Of a DNA stretch of 64,000 nt, positions 12,701-22,201 are shown piece after piece; position 1 is the stretch's first letter, and every line of letters begins with the position of its first letter. Position numbers and translations under genes: made by a program. The stretch spans positions 9,856,802 through 9,920,801 of the forward strand of contig NC_045145.1 in the NCBI RefSeq assembly GCF_008831285.2, in the 5' to 3' direction. A model generated the notes under the pieces. It saw only the letters and a list, made by a program, of their open reading frames with translations, was not told where the DNA came from and did no database searches. This DNA is from Nymphaea colorata (lineage: Eukaryota > Streptophyta > Magnoliopsida > Nymphaeales > Nymphaeaceae).

Positions 12701-15700
12701 GGTTTACTTGAAGTAGTAATCATGCAGCTAATTGCAAGAGTGCATGTTAACGCATGTTCAGTATTAATGCTAATGCAATTTATCAGTAAGCAATGGCCAC
12801 TTCGAGTCAGATTGGTTGTATCATGTTGAAATTTGATATGACAAATGAAAATCCATATTGATGGCTAGTCCTATTTTTTATCTTCTATAAAGCTGATGAG
12901 GCTGAACTTTATGCCCTATTTTTATGTTTCAACGCTTTGTTAGATCTGTTTATCCCACTTCAAGTGCATGCAAGAATGATGTTGGAGAACAGTATGATCA
13001 TGGATGTTTCTTTTCCCAGATAGAATGTCTTTTCTACCACTCAAGTATAATTGTATTAACATGTGGTCTGGAAGTCGTAATTTGGATACTGTTGGCAATT
13101 GACCGAAGGGCATGTACAATAGTATCTTTCTTGTCATGCACCATCTGTAGGAAAATAGGGTCAGCCTTGGATCAGGACTATAGGTTTTAGCAAATCCAGG
13201 TCAATGAGACTTTATCAAAGTAGGATACGATTTGGACTTTGTTGTAATTATTGAAAATCAAAATTAAAGTCCGACTTTGGATGAGAATATCAAATCTGAC
13301 CAAAATCCAGTTAGTCGGTGAACCAATAGCCTTCCCTGAAAGTCAAGAAGGGAAGTAGCCTTTAGTTCTTTGTCACATTATGGCATTTCCACTAGTGGAA
13401 GGGCCTTCACACTCCAGCAGGTCAAGTTCAAGCTTCAATGAGTTATGTCTGGGCCTCTGGCTTTTTCATGTGGTAACAAGGACAAAACTGGATCTAAGCT
13501 TCCAATTGGATCTGCATCCAAACCTGACCAACTCACTTTAACCCATTTGTAGTTTGACTTATTTTATTAAACCGGACCAATCAGGTATGGGTGCTAACCC
13601 AGATCTGGACTCTTGACATCTGTAGCCAGCTGGATTGCAGGTCTTCGAAATTAACTATTTGTTTGCACTCTGAACAAGTTTAATGTGGTGCCAGCGAATT
13701 CCATTTGGTGTATCTTAGCAAGAACACTTCCTCTGAGAATGTCATGCAATTGCTTGCCTTATGTCCATATTGCTGACTGTGATTAGCTTATGTTTGCATA
13801 TTTTATGACTTTCACAGGATAAGAAATCGCTAAAACTGAGTCCTGAAGACCATCTGCATGTTGAAGGCTTTTCATTGAATGTGTTTGGAAAGGCTGACAA
13901 GCAAGACCGAGCTGGACGAGCTGACCTGTATGGCATCTCCAAAACCTTAATTTCATATAAAATTAATGTGGTCAATGGTAGTGAAACTGGAGGTTTGAAT
14001 AAGAATGTTTGTTGAAGCCTCTCATTTGAATTTTGAATTTCATCAGAGTTATTGATCAAGGAAAAGACAAAGGAAAGTTGTAGTTCATTAAGATGACTTT
14101 TTGTTAATTCTACCTTCGTTTATCCAGGAACACAGCAAAGACTTTCTATGCAGCTTCCCTATTTTTTGAGATACTTGGCCAGTTTGGTGATCTCCAGCCT
14201 GATGTGAGTTATTTGTCATTGATTAAAATTTTCATTGACATTGCTAATATGAGACTCCAAAAAACAAATTTCAACAGATGTGAACTCCCTTTTCCCCCTT
14301 CTTTTCCTCCATTTTTATGCCTTCCTTTCTTTTAGATGGATGAACATTTGTTGTTGGACTTTGGGTACATCAGTCCTATATGAGATCAAATCGTCATACT
14401 TTTCTATTCCACATCTGACAGATAGAGCAGAAGATGAAGTACGCTGCTTGGAAAGCTGCAGATATCAGGAAAGCTTTGAAGGAAGGGCGCAAACCTGAAC
14501 CAGGTCCTCCAGGTGGTGATAAGGACTTCTTGGTTCCCTCTTCTGACTTCTCAGTTCCTTCAACTGCCACATCCATCTCCTCGATTTCCTCAACTGCTAT
14601 AGATGTATGCTTCTAACTTTTTTGGAGGTGTCTCATGACCTAATACATGAATTACACCATTTCCTCATTACCTTTTCCGCTGAACATTTGAAGATTGTGG
14701 CTGCATCATATTCTTGTTCCATGCTGGCTATATATAAAGTATGAAGTTTGGGACAAGCCAACATACATCTTGCTGTGGCCTGACCCTTGCTTCTTTGGCT
14801 TTGATCTAGTCTTCCCAACATCCTGTCAGCCGAATTTTTGACTTGCTTAAACTTCTCTTAGTTGAGAAGGCATATTTTGGCTTGCGTGGTGAGGAGTTTT
14901 TGCATTTGTTAAGGTTTAAAGGTATAGTCCCTTGCTGGTCCCCCTAAGGAAAGGCCATGAGTTGTATGCCTTTCCTACCACTGACACATGTTCCTTGGTG
15001 GGTAGATAGTGTGGGTTTGAAAGTTGAACTCATCATCTGCCATCTTGCATTGCTCCAGGAGTCAAATTAAAAAATGGAACAGGGACATATTATATATTCC
15101 CCTGCGTGATGCATTCAAAGCGGATAAGTCATTGTTCCTGCTCTTTTTCTTCTCTTGATCACCTTCTGCATGTTTGGCTGATTTACACAAACTAGTGCTC
15201 TAATCCTGGATGGCTCATCTTTAAGCTGGCACATTGCTGACTGGTGTTGCTCTGCCATTAATACATACACATCAATATGAGATTGTTTTCTTTTTCAAGT
15301 ATCAGATATAAAGAATCTTGACTTAAATCTAGTGGCCTAGGTGGTAAGTCACTGGCCCTGATTGTTCAGTTTTTTCCTTTTTATTTGGAATTTGAATTAG
15401 TTGTTTGGCATTTAGGTCCCAACTTTTAGCTGTGGAATAGAGTATAATTCGTAACGGCAAAGTGCAGCATAACAAGAGTAAGCGTAAACTGCTAGATTCT
15501 GCTCTGTTTAGTTACATTTGCTGACATGGAATTTCTGTCTTCTCTGACTTTCTGAAAAGTACGATCTTCTGGTGTAATTGATTTACCAGACTTGATATTC
15601 ACCAGTCTTCAATCTAGCAGAAAATAAGAATGAAGAAGACAAGAAGGGAGAAGGGAGATGACTGCATTGACCGCACACAGTCTCAACCCTAATATCTGAT

Positions 15701-17174
15701 ATTATCTCATGTTAAATACAAGCTGAGAATAATAAACCAAAAAATACAGCAAATTACATCAGATGCCATTGATGAAAGTAAAAAGCACGTCAGTAATAAG
15801 ATAGTGCCTATTTCTGACGGGTTTGGACCTGGACAAAGGTCCAAACCTGTCTTGTTATTCTTTAACATCCGGTTCCTATGCTTCATATAATAGCAGTTTC
15901 CAGCTTTGTCTGGCCGAGTCTGGGTTGCAGCACACTAAAATAGTGAAGCTCACTGAGCATGAATATGACTCTGTATCGATGGTTTATGTACAGTGTTATC
16001 AATATTGCATGTATTGGAGCATGTCGGCTGATACGGATACAGGTGTTGTCATTTTTAATAATAATTATTCTTTATTTCAGAAAATAAAAAAAAGGTGATT
16101 ACGAGCTGACAAATAATGATATGTATCAGCCAATATGCTGTATTGGTGTGCAAATGGATACAGTGCCAGTCCCTTTTTCACGTCATTGGTTTATGATTAT
16201 CATGTTGGCCCCATGTCATTCTGAAATTCTATCAGTCTCTGATGCTTTGGCATGGCCACTTCATGGTTCTTGTCCTGATCAAATCCTCTGGCTAAAAGCT
16301 AGAGCTTCTAAGCTCATTAAGTAATCCCTGGTTTCCACCTTTGTTATATAATTAAGCTCATGTTGGTGTATCATCATTTTTATGAAAATTATTAGATTTT
16401 TGTTCAGATGAATTGTGTTTTGTTTTCTGAATGAGTTCTATAAAAATGGGGATCTTATTACTGGGGACCTTATGGTGCCCGCTTGTTTTGCAGGAACCTG
16501 GTGACATCAATACCTTTTCTCCGAACCATGCAAAGCAGGATACACAGTCCACATACCCTGATAACTACATGCAACCTCCTCCCTCACATAAGGCACCTTT
16601 CCCATATCCTACTGCTGATTACTCATCGCCAGTTGATGCAGATCAAAATGCAATGCAGCAATCCCCTTCAAAAATGGCAAGGAACTTGTCATACTCACAA
16701 CCTTACCATCAGCCTCCTCCTCAGGAACACTATGAACCAACACATGTGCAACAGCACTATCCCTCTCATGACATGGGAACTTACCAAAGTTACCAGTCTT
16801 ATCCAAGTTCTAATGACAACAGAAATCCAGTAACATCTACAGCTCAATATGCTACTTATGATCAGAGTGTTCATGCAAGCCATATGGGTGCACCATACGT
16901 GCAACAGCCTGACCCTCGTGTGCAGGATTTGCCTCCTAGTAATCAGTATAGTCCTGGAAGTAGGAATGGAGCCTACAGGGAGAAGCCACAGCCTTCTGCA
17001 GCATTCACGTATGACTGCAACTATCAGCCACCACCTGAAAAGATAGCTGAAGCACATAAGGCAGCTAGATTTGCTGTGGGTGCTCTAGCATTCGATGATG
17101 TCCCTGTTGCAGTTGACTTCCTCCGGAGGTCTCTTGAACTATTGACCAATCCATCTGCAACAATTCATGAATGA
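655..17174 (+). CDS. LIP5: VTA1/LIP5 homologue, ESCRT-Vps4 (SKD1) cofactor, six exons
   Basis: Spliced model: 655-748, 844-944, 13818-13927, 14128-14203, 14422-14604 and 16494-17174, 1245 bp, 414 aa. All introns are GT-AG and the frame stays open. The N-terminus (LLPYLQRADELQKHEPLVAYY, then RLYAM) is the hallmark of VTA1/LIP5. KADKQDRAGRADL and QKMKYAAWKAADIRKALKEG belong to the conserved N-terminal MIT region, known to bind ESCRT-III proteins. Exon 6 encodes a linker of about 150 residues rich in Pro, Gln, Tyr and Ser, then the C-terminal VSL domain (ARFAVGALAFDDVPVAVDFL), known to bind and stimulate the AAA ATPase Vps4/SKD1. In the family this protein promotes ESCRT-III disassembly at multivesicular bodies, and in Arabidopsis it is linked to basal defence. 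The length matches plant homologues. The ATG at 655 gives the conserved N-terminus. The odd feature is the 12.9-kb second intron holding a copia element. Confidence 0.95.
844..944 (+). CDS. LIP5: LIP5 exon 2
   Basis: The acceptor is CAG before 844 and the donor GTGCGA after 944. It encodes CRLYAMDLGIKIPQKDRTS and onward to SLMNQLEK, closing on a codon boundary. It is only 101 bp and is followed by a very large intron. Confidence 0.93.
1821..1980. repeat. diverged tandem duplication in LIP5 intron 2
   Basis: Two copies about 87 bp apart share a pattern beginning GCAGCA, then CTAGCT, TCATGC and GAATTGGAAT (first copy from about 1823, second from about 1910). The copies carry many substitutions and a small A-run expansion, so the duplication is old. 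Confidence 0.65.
2974..3150. repeat. diverged tandem duplication, AT-rich
   Basis: Two units of about 90 bp each contain GAGAAT-TATTACA, AATACT-CCAATTTCAATTTC and a palindromic AATATTGCAATATT. First unit about 2974-3060, second about 3065-3150. Confidence 0.65.
4130..5250. other. AT-rich, low-complexity intronic stretch
   Basis: No gene is visible. It is dominated by A/T runs with recurrent atcatga and gtgaaaa words. It resembles decayed non-coding repeat DNA, and a related texture recurs at 12.27-12.62 kb. I cannot assign it to a family. Confidence 0.4.
6024..6028. repeat. target-site duplication GCTAT, left copy
   Basis: A 5-bp direct repeat immediately before the copia left LTR. The same GCTAT follows the right LTR at 11409-11413. 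Five bp is the usual copia duplication size, so this fixes the element borders exactly. Confidence 0.92.
6029..6550 (-). repeat. copia LTR (3' LTR of the element)
   Basis: 522 bp, starting TG and ending CA on the plus strand; on the minus strand it starts TGTTAGAAATTA, a common plant copia LTR start. Compared with the other LTR it has about 26-28 bp extra near 6175-6203, about 20 bp extra near 6460-6482 and lacks about 8 bp near 6412. A 12-bp-arm palindrome sits at 6275-6300. Confidence 0.93.
6551..6566 (-). other. copia polypurine tract
   Basis: The plus strand reads a run of C then CTC right after the LTR, that is a G/A-rich polypurine tract on the element's strand next to its 3' LTR, where plus-strand DNA synthesis is primed in this class. 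Confidence 0.8.
6560..7103 (-). pseudogene. copia pol, RNase H end (broken)
   Basis: The minus strand reads AYTDADWGGDPNNRHSTTGF followed by FCVFLG, the conserved copia RNase H start, near 6970-7015. The C-terminal end (VPSEYELGDFFTKAL, then ARFHFLLGKL) is in a different frame near 6590-6680. Frameshifts and stops separate the two parts. RNase H removes the RNA strand during reverse transcription; this copy cannot encode an intact one. Confidence 0.88.
7143..8142 (-). pseudogene. copia pol, reverse transcriptase (broken)
   Basis: Two open segments together cover the copia RT. The first has GCRWVYKVKTRSDGSFERYK, KARLVAKGYAQ, and QLDVKNAFLNGYLNEEVYM. The second carries the catalytic YVDD (7491-7502) within LLYVDDMIITGN and ends near SQGLTYHM. 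A stop at about 7611 separates them. Catalytic aspartates are retained although the frame is broken. Confidence 0.92.
8111..9253 (-). pseudogene. copia pol, integrase (broken)
   Basis: Minus-strand pieces in order: the GAG-pre-integrase zinc-binding motif (IWHQRLEHSSLGKM and a following C..C), the catalytic core (MDDYSRYAWVYFLKRKSEVF, IFRSDFGGEFISNEF) and a C-terminal part (FKVFGCKCYI, AIQCVFIGYSETQKGYRCYD). At least three frame breaks fall in this 1.1-kb stretch. Confidence 0.9.
9294..10028 (-). pseudogene. copia gag C-terminus and protease
   Basis: The frame carries a CCHC zinc knuckle at about residues 68-81 (9786-9827) in which the first Cys is replaced by Ser (SFNC, then GHTKPRC), and a retropepsin motif WILDSGASFHINP. 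The knuckle normally packages RNA and the Asp protease cleaves the polyprotein. Loss of a zinc ligand fits the general decay of this copy. Confidence 0.9.
10029..10707 (-). pseudogene. copia gag N-terminal part (decayed)
   Basis: KLTSSNYVSWAKTMEHFIRS, the typical start of plant copia gag, reads on the minus strand at about 10477-10550. From there to 10029 the gag frame is interrupted by stops. The region from 10550 to 10910 next to the PBS holds CAGCCACAAAAC-type repeats and reads as leader. Confidence 0.8.
10914..10925 (-). other. copia primer binding site (initiator tRNA-Met)
   Basis: The minus strand reads TGGTATCAGAGC directly next to the CA end of the 5' LTR. This 12-mer is complementary to the 3' end of plant initiator tRNA-Met and is the standard copia PBS. 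Confidence 0.9.
10926..11408 (-). repeat. copia LTR (5' LTR of the element)
   Basis: 483 bp, TG...CA, about 95 percent identical to the left LTR over alignable bases by eye. On the minus strand an ATTATAAATAAGG stretch near 11083-11098 could be the LTR TATA box. Confidence 0.92.
11409..11413. repeat. target-site duplication GCTAT, right copy
   Basis: Matches 6024-6028 exactly and directly follows the right LTR. Confidence 0.92.
11414..13817. other. remainder of LIP5 intron 2
   Basis: No gene. It contains a GA tract near 12112-12129, an A/T-run-rich segment at about 12270-12620, and otherwise unique-looking sequence up to the exon 3 acceptor. Confidence 0.5.
13818..13927 (+). CDS. LIP5: LIP5 exon 3
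   Basis: The acceptor TTCACAG precedes DKKSLKLSPEDHLHVEGF, and the exon closes with KADKQDRAGRADL. The donor GTATGG splits the Leu codon. Strong family identity. Confidence 0.94.
14128..14203 (+). CDS. LIP5: LIP5 exon 4
   Basis: The acceptor TATCCAG and donor GTGAGT flank 76 bp encoding NTAKTFYAASLFFEILGQFG and DLQPD, part of the conserved VTA1 N-terminal helical region. Confidence 0.94.
14422..14604 (+). CDS. LIP5: LIP5 exon 5
   Basis: Begins IEQKMKYAAWKAADIRKALK after a CTGACAG acceptor and ends STAID before GTATGC. The acceptor was chosen to retain the family-conserved IEQK; a second AG 8 bp downstream would drop it and break the frame. Confidence 0.92.
14605..16493. other. LIP5 intron 5
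   Basis: 1889 bp, GT-AG. No gene or recognisable mobile element. Small chance frames occur, and the last one runs into exon 6 through the acceptor. Confidence 0.6.
16494..17174 (+). CDS. LIP5: LIP5 exon 6 and stop
   Basis: Encodes 226 residues after the GTTTTGCAG acceptor: a Pro/Gln/Tyr/Ser-rich linker, then PPPEKIAEAHKAARFAVGAL and VDFLRRSLELLTNPSA, the Vps4-binding VSL domain, ending TIHE and TGA. Confidence 0.95.
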   Translation, partial: EPGDINTFSPNHAKQDTQSTYPDNYMQPPPSHKAPFPYPTADYSSPVDADQNAMQQSPSKMARNLSYSQPYHQPPPQEHYEPTHVQQHYPSHDMGTYQSYQSYPSSNDNRNPVTSTAQYATYDQSVHASHMGAPYVQQPDPRVQDLPPSNQYSPGSRNGAYREKPQPSAAFTYDCNYQPPPEKIAEAHKAARFAVGALAFDDVPVAVDFLRRSLELLTNPSATIHE

Positions 17175-17880
17175 ATATTATGGTGGCTTTTCGTTATGTA
17201 AATTCAGAGTTTTGAACAACCGCTTCCCTAAGTGAGGATTCAAAAGTATCATGTTTCATAAATTTGTGAAATGCAATCATTTCATGTTGTACAGAATCGT
17301 TTCCATCTTGAAAGCTTTATTAAGGCGAGGGATTGTGATGTATAAATTTGTAGAACACTTTCATGTGCATGTTTTGTCTTGGTTTCTCTGATTTCATCTT
17401 CACTTAAACGACAGATGAGAGAGCCTATAAGTTATTAATTTTGAAATGAACTTGTACATGTTTGATTTTTTTTTTTTTATTTATATTTACCAATAATATT
17501 TAATGTTATAGTGTGATTTCCTTTAAAGTTATAAAAGAGTGAATGCTTTTGATACAAGCGTAAACTGAAAAATCATTTTTGAGGGCAGTAGTGGCGATAG
17601 TAATCTCTCTCCTAGGCTTCTCTTTATTATTGAGGAATTTCTTGGTGAGGTAATTAACCAGGTTCATATTTGTTGATAGAGGAAACAAGTTTGAGATAAG
17701 AGGATTGATTCTCATTGACTCTAATGCCCTTCATAATAAGGATTAAAGGGGTGGCAGAAAATTGACAGACTCGGTCCAAGAAAAAATATAAAATATTTGA
17801 AGACTACCACCCACATTAACTTGGATAAACCCACAACATTAAGTTATTGACCGAAAACCCCTCCACTACATTAACTCGTA
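17175..17880 (+). other. LIP5 3' UTR and downstream flank
   Basis: AT-rich trailing sequence with T-rich and AATAAT-like stretches around 17460-17505 that could serve in 3' end formation; the exact poly(A) site cannot be seen. From about 17750 the sequence changes texture as it approaches the copia remnant. Confidence 0.45.
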
Positions 17881-18330
17881 ACACTCCTCTCAAACAGCAA
17901 AGGGAAGAGGCTTAGTGAACACGTCAGCTACTTCATCATCTAAAGGCACTTGAATAGTTGACATAATTTCTACCTGGATCATGTGACGAAGATATTGACA
18001 ATCGACCTCAATACGTTTGGTCCTTTCATGAAATACTGAATTGTGGTAGCCACATTGCTTTCATATCTCATCTCCTGTGAAACTTCACCTAGACTCCTTG
18101 ACTGATAAGTATAGTTTTTATGCATGTCACTTCTACAGTTGTTTGAGCTGTAGCTCTATAATCTGATTCAACACTAGGTCTAGCCATAACACCTTTCTTC
18201 TTACTTCTCCAGAAAATTAGGTTTCCACTAACAAGCACAGAAACTAGTGGTAGACTTCCTATCACCAATTGACACTGTAGTCTACATCAGTATAGGCTTA
18301 TATTCTAAAATGATCCTTTCTTGACTAGCA
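17830..18330 (-). mobile_element. Ty1/copia remnant, RNase H end next to a possible LTR stub
   Basis: The minus strand from about 18300 to 18125 reads, with frameshifts, GDRKSTTSFC, then VSGNLIFWRSKKKGVMAR and ESDYRATAQTTVEVTC. This is the copia RNase H block (DRKSTSGY ... SWSSKKQ ... EAEY). Near 17880 a CTAACACTCCTCTC-like pyrimidine tract could be the element's polypurine tract against an LTR stub to its left. No second LTR or TSD was found, so it is a fragment. Confidence 0.82.
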
Positions 18331-21300
18331 AGCCTTTGCATGGAGTAGACTTCACACAACGACAAATGTTTTTAGCTCTAGCTTGCAAAAAACACCAGTG
18401 AAAATCAGCTTTGGTGCTACTGTAGTACCAGATGGTCCGTCTGACATGTAACCGCCGCATCCTCTTTTAGGGGCAAAAGGTATTAGCAACAATGAGTAGG
18501 CTAGCTCTGGCGTTGAACATAGCACTAGACATACTTAGTCTTTTAGCATTTTTTTAGCACCATTTTTTATTCTTTAATGAACCATAGCTACTGTCACTAG
18601 ACAGTTAGACGCCAGAGTTAGGTTTCATTGGTACTTTATATTGCATTGTATTTCTTTGGCAAGCGTTTGCTCCTTTAGCGCTAATTCTGGAATCAATGGA
18701 GCAAGCAAATTAGTAGCGTTTGTGTTTTATATTTAAAAAAAAAATATTCCCAAATAATACCAAGATGACAATCTAGCTTGCACTGTAAATAACAATCATT
18801 TTACATAATTCTAGTAAATTTGCATTCCCATGCAGAAAATTCCAAAAAAGTACAAGCAATAAAGATGAAAAATATTTCATTTCTCTGTCTACATCATCCA
18901 ATCTCTATCCAACTCTACACTTACACAAACAAATAAACATACAATCAAACAAATACTGTAACTATAAAGAGGCAGCTAAATATTTTAGAGGTCAAATCCC
19001 ATGTAGATGAGGTATATAAAAAATGGCAAAGCCTTCAAACCAGATCCTGCCAATTTCACATCATTAAAAAATTTGGAAGTCAATGTTTTGATTTCAAGAT
19101 ATTCAGCCACTTTTCTTTTTTTCTTCATGTTAAATGGTACATAAAACATACACAAACACATTTAGGGAGAAAATATGATCACAGCTTGTGACAAGCAATG
19201 TTAATGTCAATCAAGTCCCTTTATGAACTATAGAGAAGAACTTTTATGATCCCTGTCTTTCTCTATCCATGAACATATAGCCATGTTTCGCTAACCACAA
19301 ACATATTGTTGATCTTTTCTATAACAAAAGAGAGTTTGTGCTGCAAACCTAGTATACAAAAAAAGCTAATTGTGATACTTATGAAATGAGACTTAAAGAA
19401 AATATCATATTCACATTTTATACGTTAAGATGAGGAGACAAGTGTTATGCATGGCAGATGAGCTAGTTAACATATGAATTTAACTGAACAAACTAAATGT
19501 TTTAAAACTACAGGCTGAATACTTAATGAATCATCGTTTGTTTTTTATTTCTATTTTCTTCTTCTCCCTAAGGAGAGAACTGTAATCTTTGATTGGCTTA
19601 TTTACTTAACATCAAGTAGTCATGCACTTCCTTAAATACACAACTATAGCACCATATATATGTGTGTGTGTGTCAAGTGAGATGGTTGAGGTTGGAACAC
19701 CAGTTTCACCAAGTTCGTAAAGAACCAAGAGTATCTTATATCTTTGATTTGTGAGGAAGATGGTAGGTTAGAGTACATTGAGGAAATGATCATGATGGTT
19801 GCAATAATAACTTTAATGACATGAATTGGAGATTATTTTTCCTCCATTGAATGTTGGATGCAATGCATGCTTTATGTTTATCACTTGTAGGCTCAGATAT
19901 GCATTTTTATGAACTTTTCTTTTTCCTTTTGTATCTCATATAGTGTCAATGACATTGTCACATGTACTTTTTTTTGTGGATTATCTAAAAGAGTGTCAAT
20001 AATTTTCTTTTTGTATTTATAGAATAGACTACTCTCAAGTTCATCCCATTGTCCCAATACATCTATCCCAACTAAGAACATTCAATAGAAATTTATTGAA
20101 CCATAAATTTATGATATGCATGCAATGAAATCTTTGTTGGAATCAAACTAAACAACTCCCTAAGTAATTGAGCCTGAATTTATGATATGTAGGCAAGAAT
20201 CTTCCATGATGACTCGTGTAACATATTTTTCTAGTTTGATTCATACAGGTGTCTTTTTTACATATATAACTTGCTAGTTTTCATTTTATACTTCAACATA
20301 AAAAATTTGCATAAATAGGAAATCTATTTGTTTTTTCATAGTAATGCACTCTACATTTGAAAATATTGTTTGGCATCACATGTTTTAACTCATTCATCCT
20401 ACAACAATTTTAACTCATTAATTAGTGGTTGTAATAGAACATCTATTTTATTTTCGGGTGTTGGACAAAAAATTAACAATGTCAACATTATTGATGGCTT
20501 CTTCAAATGAACATATGGAAGCAAATTATATGCAACTAAGATCACTTGCCAAACACTACATGCAACATTTAGAGTCAAATTCTAAAAGGGTTAAATCCAT
20601 CACTTGTTAGACCCAATAAAAAATTACAACAGTTTAATGAAAATGTTGGATTCAACTCATCAAAAGATCTTCATGCTTGTGCATCAACAGGATGTCTTAT
20701 AACTTCATCTTTAGTACAACCCTCATCAAGCCATTTTCACCTTGTTTAAAGAGTCAAATGTTTTTTGTCAGAGACAAAGTTGTTTGGACCTTTTCAGGAA
20801 GGAGCATTAGATGTTCACATATTATCTTCATGTTACATTTGAAAGGTAATGTTTTTTTATGTGATTTGGATTAAGATATGTTTTTATGTTCATTTGTGGG
20901 TTTTTAGGTTCATTGCTTTTTACACGTTCCTGATGATGAAAGGACAAAGTTAGGAGCACATTTTTGGGATATTTAAGATGAGTTTGATGTAGGTTATACA
21001 ATCAAATATATTGTTTTTACTGAAAGTAAATAATTGCATATATCTATAAAGTACATAAAGAAAAACCTCATAGCAGTGACATCATGGTAAATTTGGATCT
21101 TATTCCTTTGTTGTCTTCTTTAACATTCATTGAAGAGGGAACATGAAGATCTTGAATATTCTTACAATGTTGATAGCTCATAAATGTGTGATAGTTATAG
21201 TGTTGAGTAGCATGATTTTTTTTTTCAATTATAGTGTCAATTCGTAGATCCAATAGAGAGAGAACCATTAAGTAGATATACCACACATATGTTCTTTTGA

Positions 21301-21773
21301 TTAATAATGTATTTTTTGAGAAGTATGGTGGAGCTATGTAAGAGGCAAAGAAGCACAAGTAGATAGAAACTATGAAAGACAAGATGTAAAATTCATATGC
21401 AAATATAGTTTTGAACTTGTGCAGATGCTTACTATGCTTACTAAAAAGGCTTGAAAGAATCCTTGAGCAGAATGAAGTGAGGTAAACGCTTGTCGCATAT
21501 AGTATATATAAACCAATTGGTTTCTAAATACTTTAGGTAGAAAAAAGAGTTTATTTTGAAAATAATTTTCGTACTAGTTGCAAAAACATTTTTCATCATA
21601 TTTATTTTGAATTTATAGTAAGTTTTCATTTAAAGGTTATGTAAATGGATATTAAGATAACCTAAAAGTTTGATGAAAAAGGAAGTGAAGAATTTGTCTA
21701 TTGGTTGTAAACGAGTTTCTATGGTTTAAAACAAACTCGACAGCGTAAAAAGTTTGAGTTTATACGAGAGAGC
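18331..21773. other. AT-rich intergenic spacer
   Basis: No supported gene. A 13-bp inverted repeat with one mismatch (18501-18513 against about 18608-18620) around a 95-bp spacer is the only structure I see near the copia remnant, and a short TG microsatellite lies near 19660. Small frames at 20.4-20.9 kb resemble nothing known. Confidence 0.45.
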
Positions 21774-21778
21774 ATAAT
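21774..21778. repeat. target-site duplication ATAAT, left copy
   Basis: A 5-bp direct repeat next to the gypsy left LTR; identical to 31401-31405. Confidence 0.9.
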
Positions 21779-22184
21779 TGTCACGGGCTGACAACTTCGG
21801 CCCGTGCGGCGCGGCAAGAACCTGATTGCCGCAAGCCTTCAAATCGCTGAACGGGGCGCAAAGGTAGTTTGAGAAAACAAGTGTATAAGGAATGCTTGTG
21901 AATAAAGAAATTTCGCAATGTATTCGCTTGGAAAATTAGTACATCACGAGAAAGATAAGTAAGGAGAATGATCTCGACTTTACTTATATAAGATGGCCGA
22001 GGCTTCTTACAGGATTCCCATGCCGACCACCCAAAACAAGAAATCCCAATACTTGACACTTAGACCGGTGGGAGCGTACTCCCTTACAAGTAAACATGCA
22101 TAAGGAAATGACTCAACATAAGCAAAGGAAGTACAATGCAAAACAAAGCAAAGGACTGTACAGACTCCCAGACACAGGAGAACA
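21779..22184 (-). repeat. gypsy LTR (3' LTR of the element)
   Basis: 406 bp, TG...CA, starting TGTCACGGGC on the plus strand. A CACGGGC/GCCCGTG inverted pair forms a small hairpin at about 21783-21806. A TTATATAAG stretch near 21985 is a candidate TATA box on either strand. Confidence 0.94.
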
Positions 22185-22199
22185 GGCTCCCCCCCTTCA
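22185..22199 (-). other. gypsy polypurine tract
   Basis: GGCTCCCCCCCTTC on the plus strand, next to the LTR; on the element's strand this is a purine tract immediately before the 3' LTR. Confidence 0.82.
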
Positions 22200-22201
22200 A
22201 G

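Larger units (their letters stand above)
945..13817 (+). other. LIP5 intron 2, 12.9 kb, transposon-inflated
   Basis: A GT-AG intron of 12,873 bp. It holds the 5380-bp antisense copia element (6029-11408), two diverged local duplications (near 1.82-1.98 and 2.97-3.15 kb), AT-rich stretches at 4.1-5.3 and 12.27-12.62 kb made of short T/A runs with interspersed acg and atcatga words, and a short GA tract near 12.11 kb. Nothing else in it looks like a host exon. Confidence 0.85.

Noticed and set aside
16431-17174. 247-codon open frame starting upstream of LIP5 exon 6
   Set aside because: Its first 21 codons lie in intron 5. The conserved join after STAID and the GTTTTGCAG acceptor place the exon start at 16494.
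18501-18620. Inverted CTCTGGCG/CGCCAGAG pair as ends of a CACTA-type element
   Set aside because: Only 12-13 bp pair, no CACTA terminus at matching positions and no TSD; too weak to call an element.
20425-20610. 61-codon plus-strand frame in the spacer
   Set aside because: No conserved motif, no flanking exons, AT-rich context.
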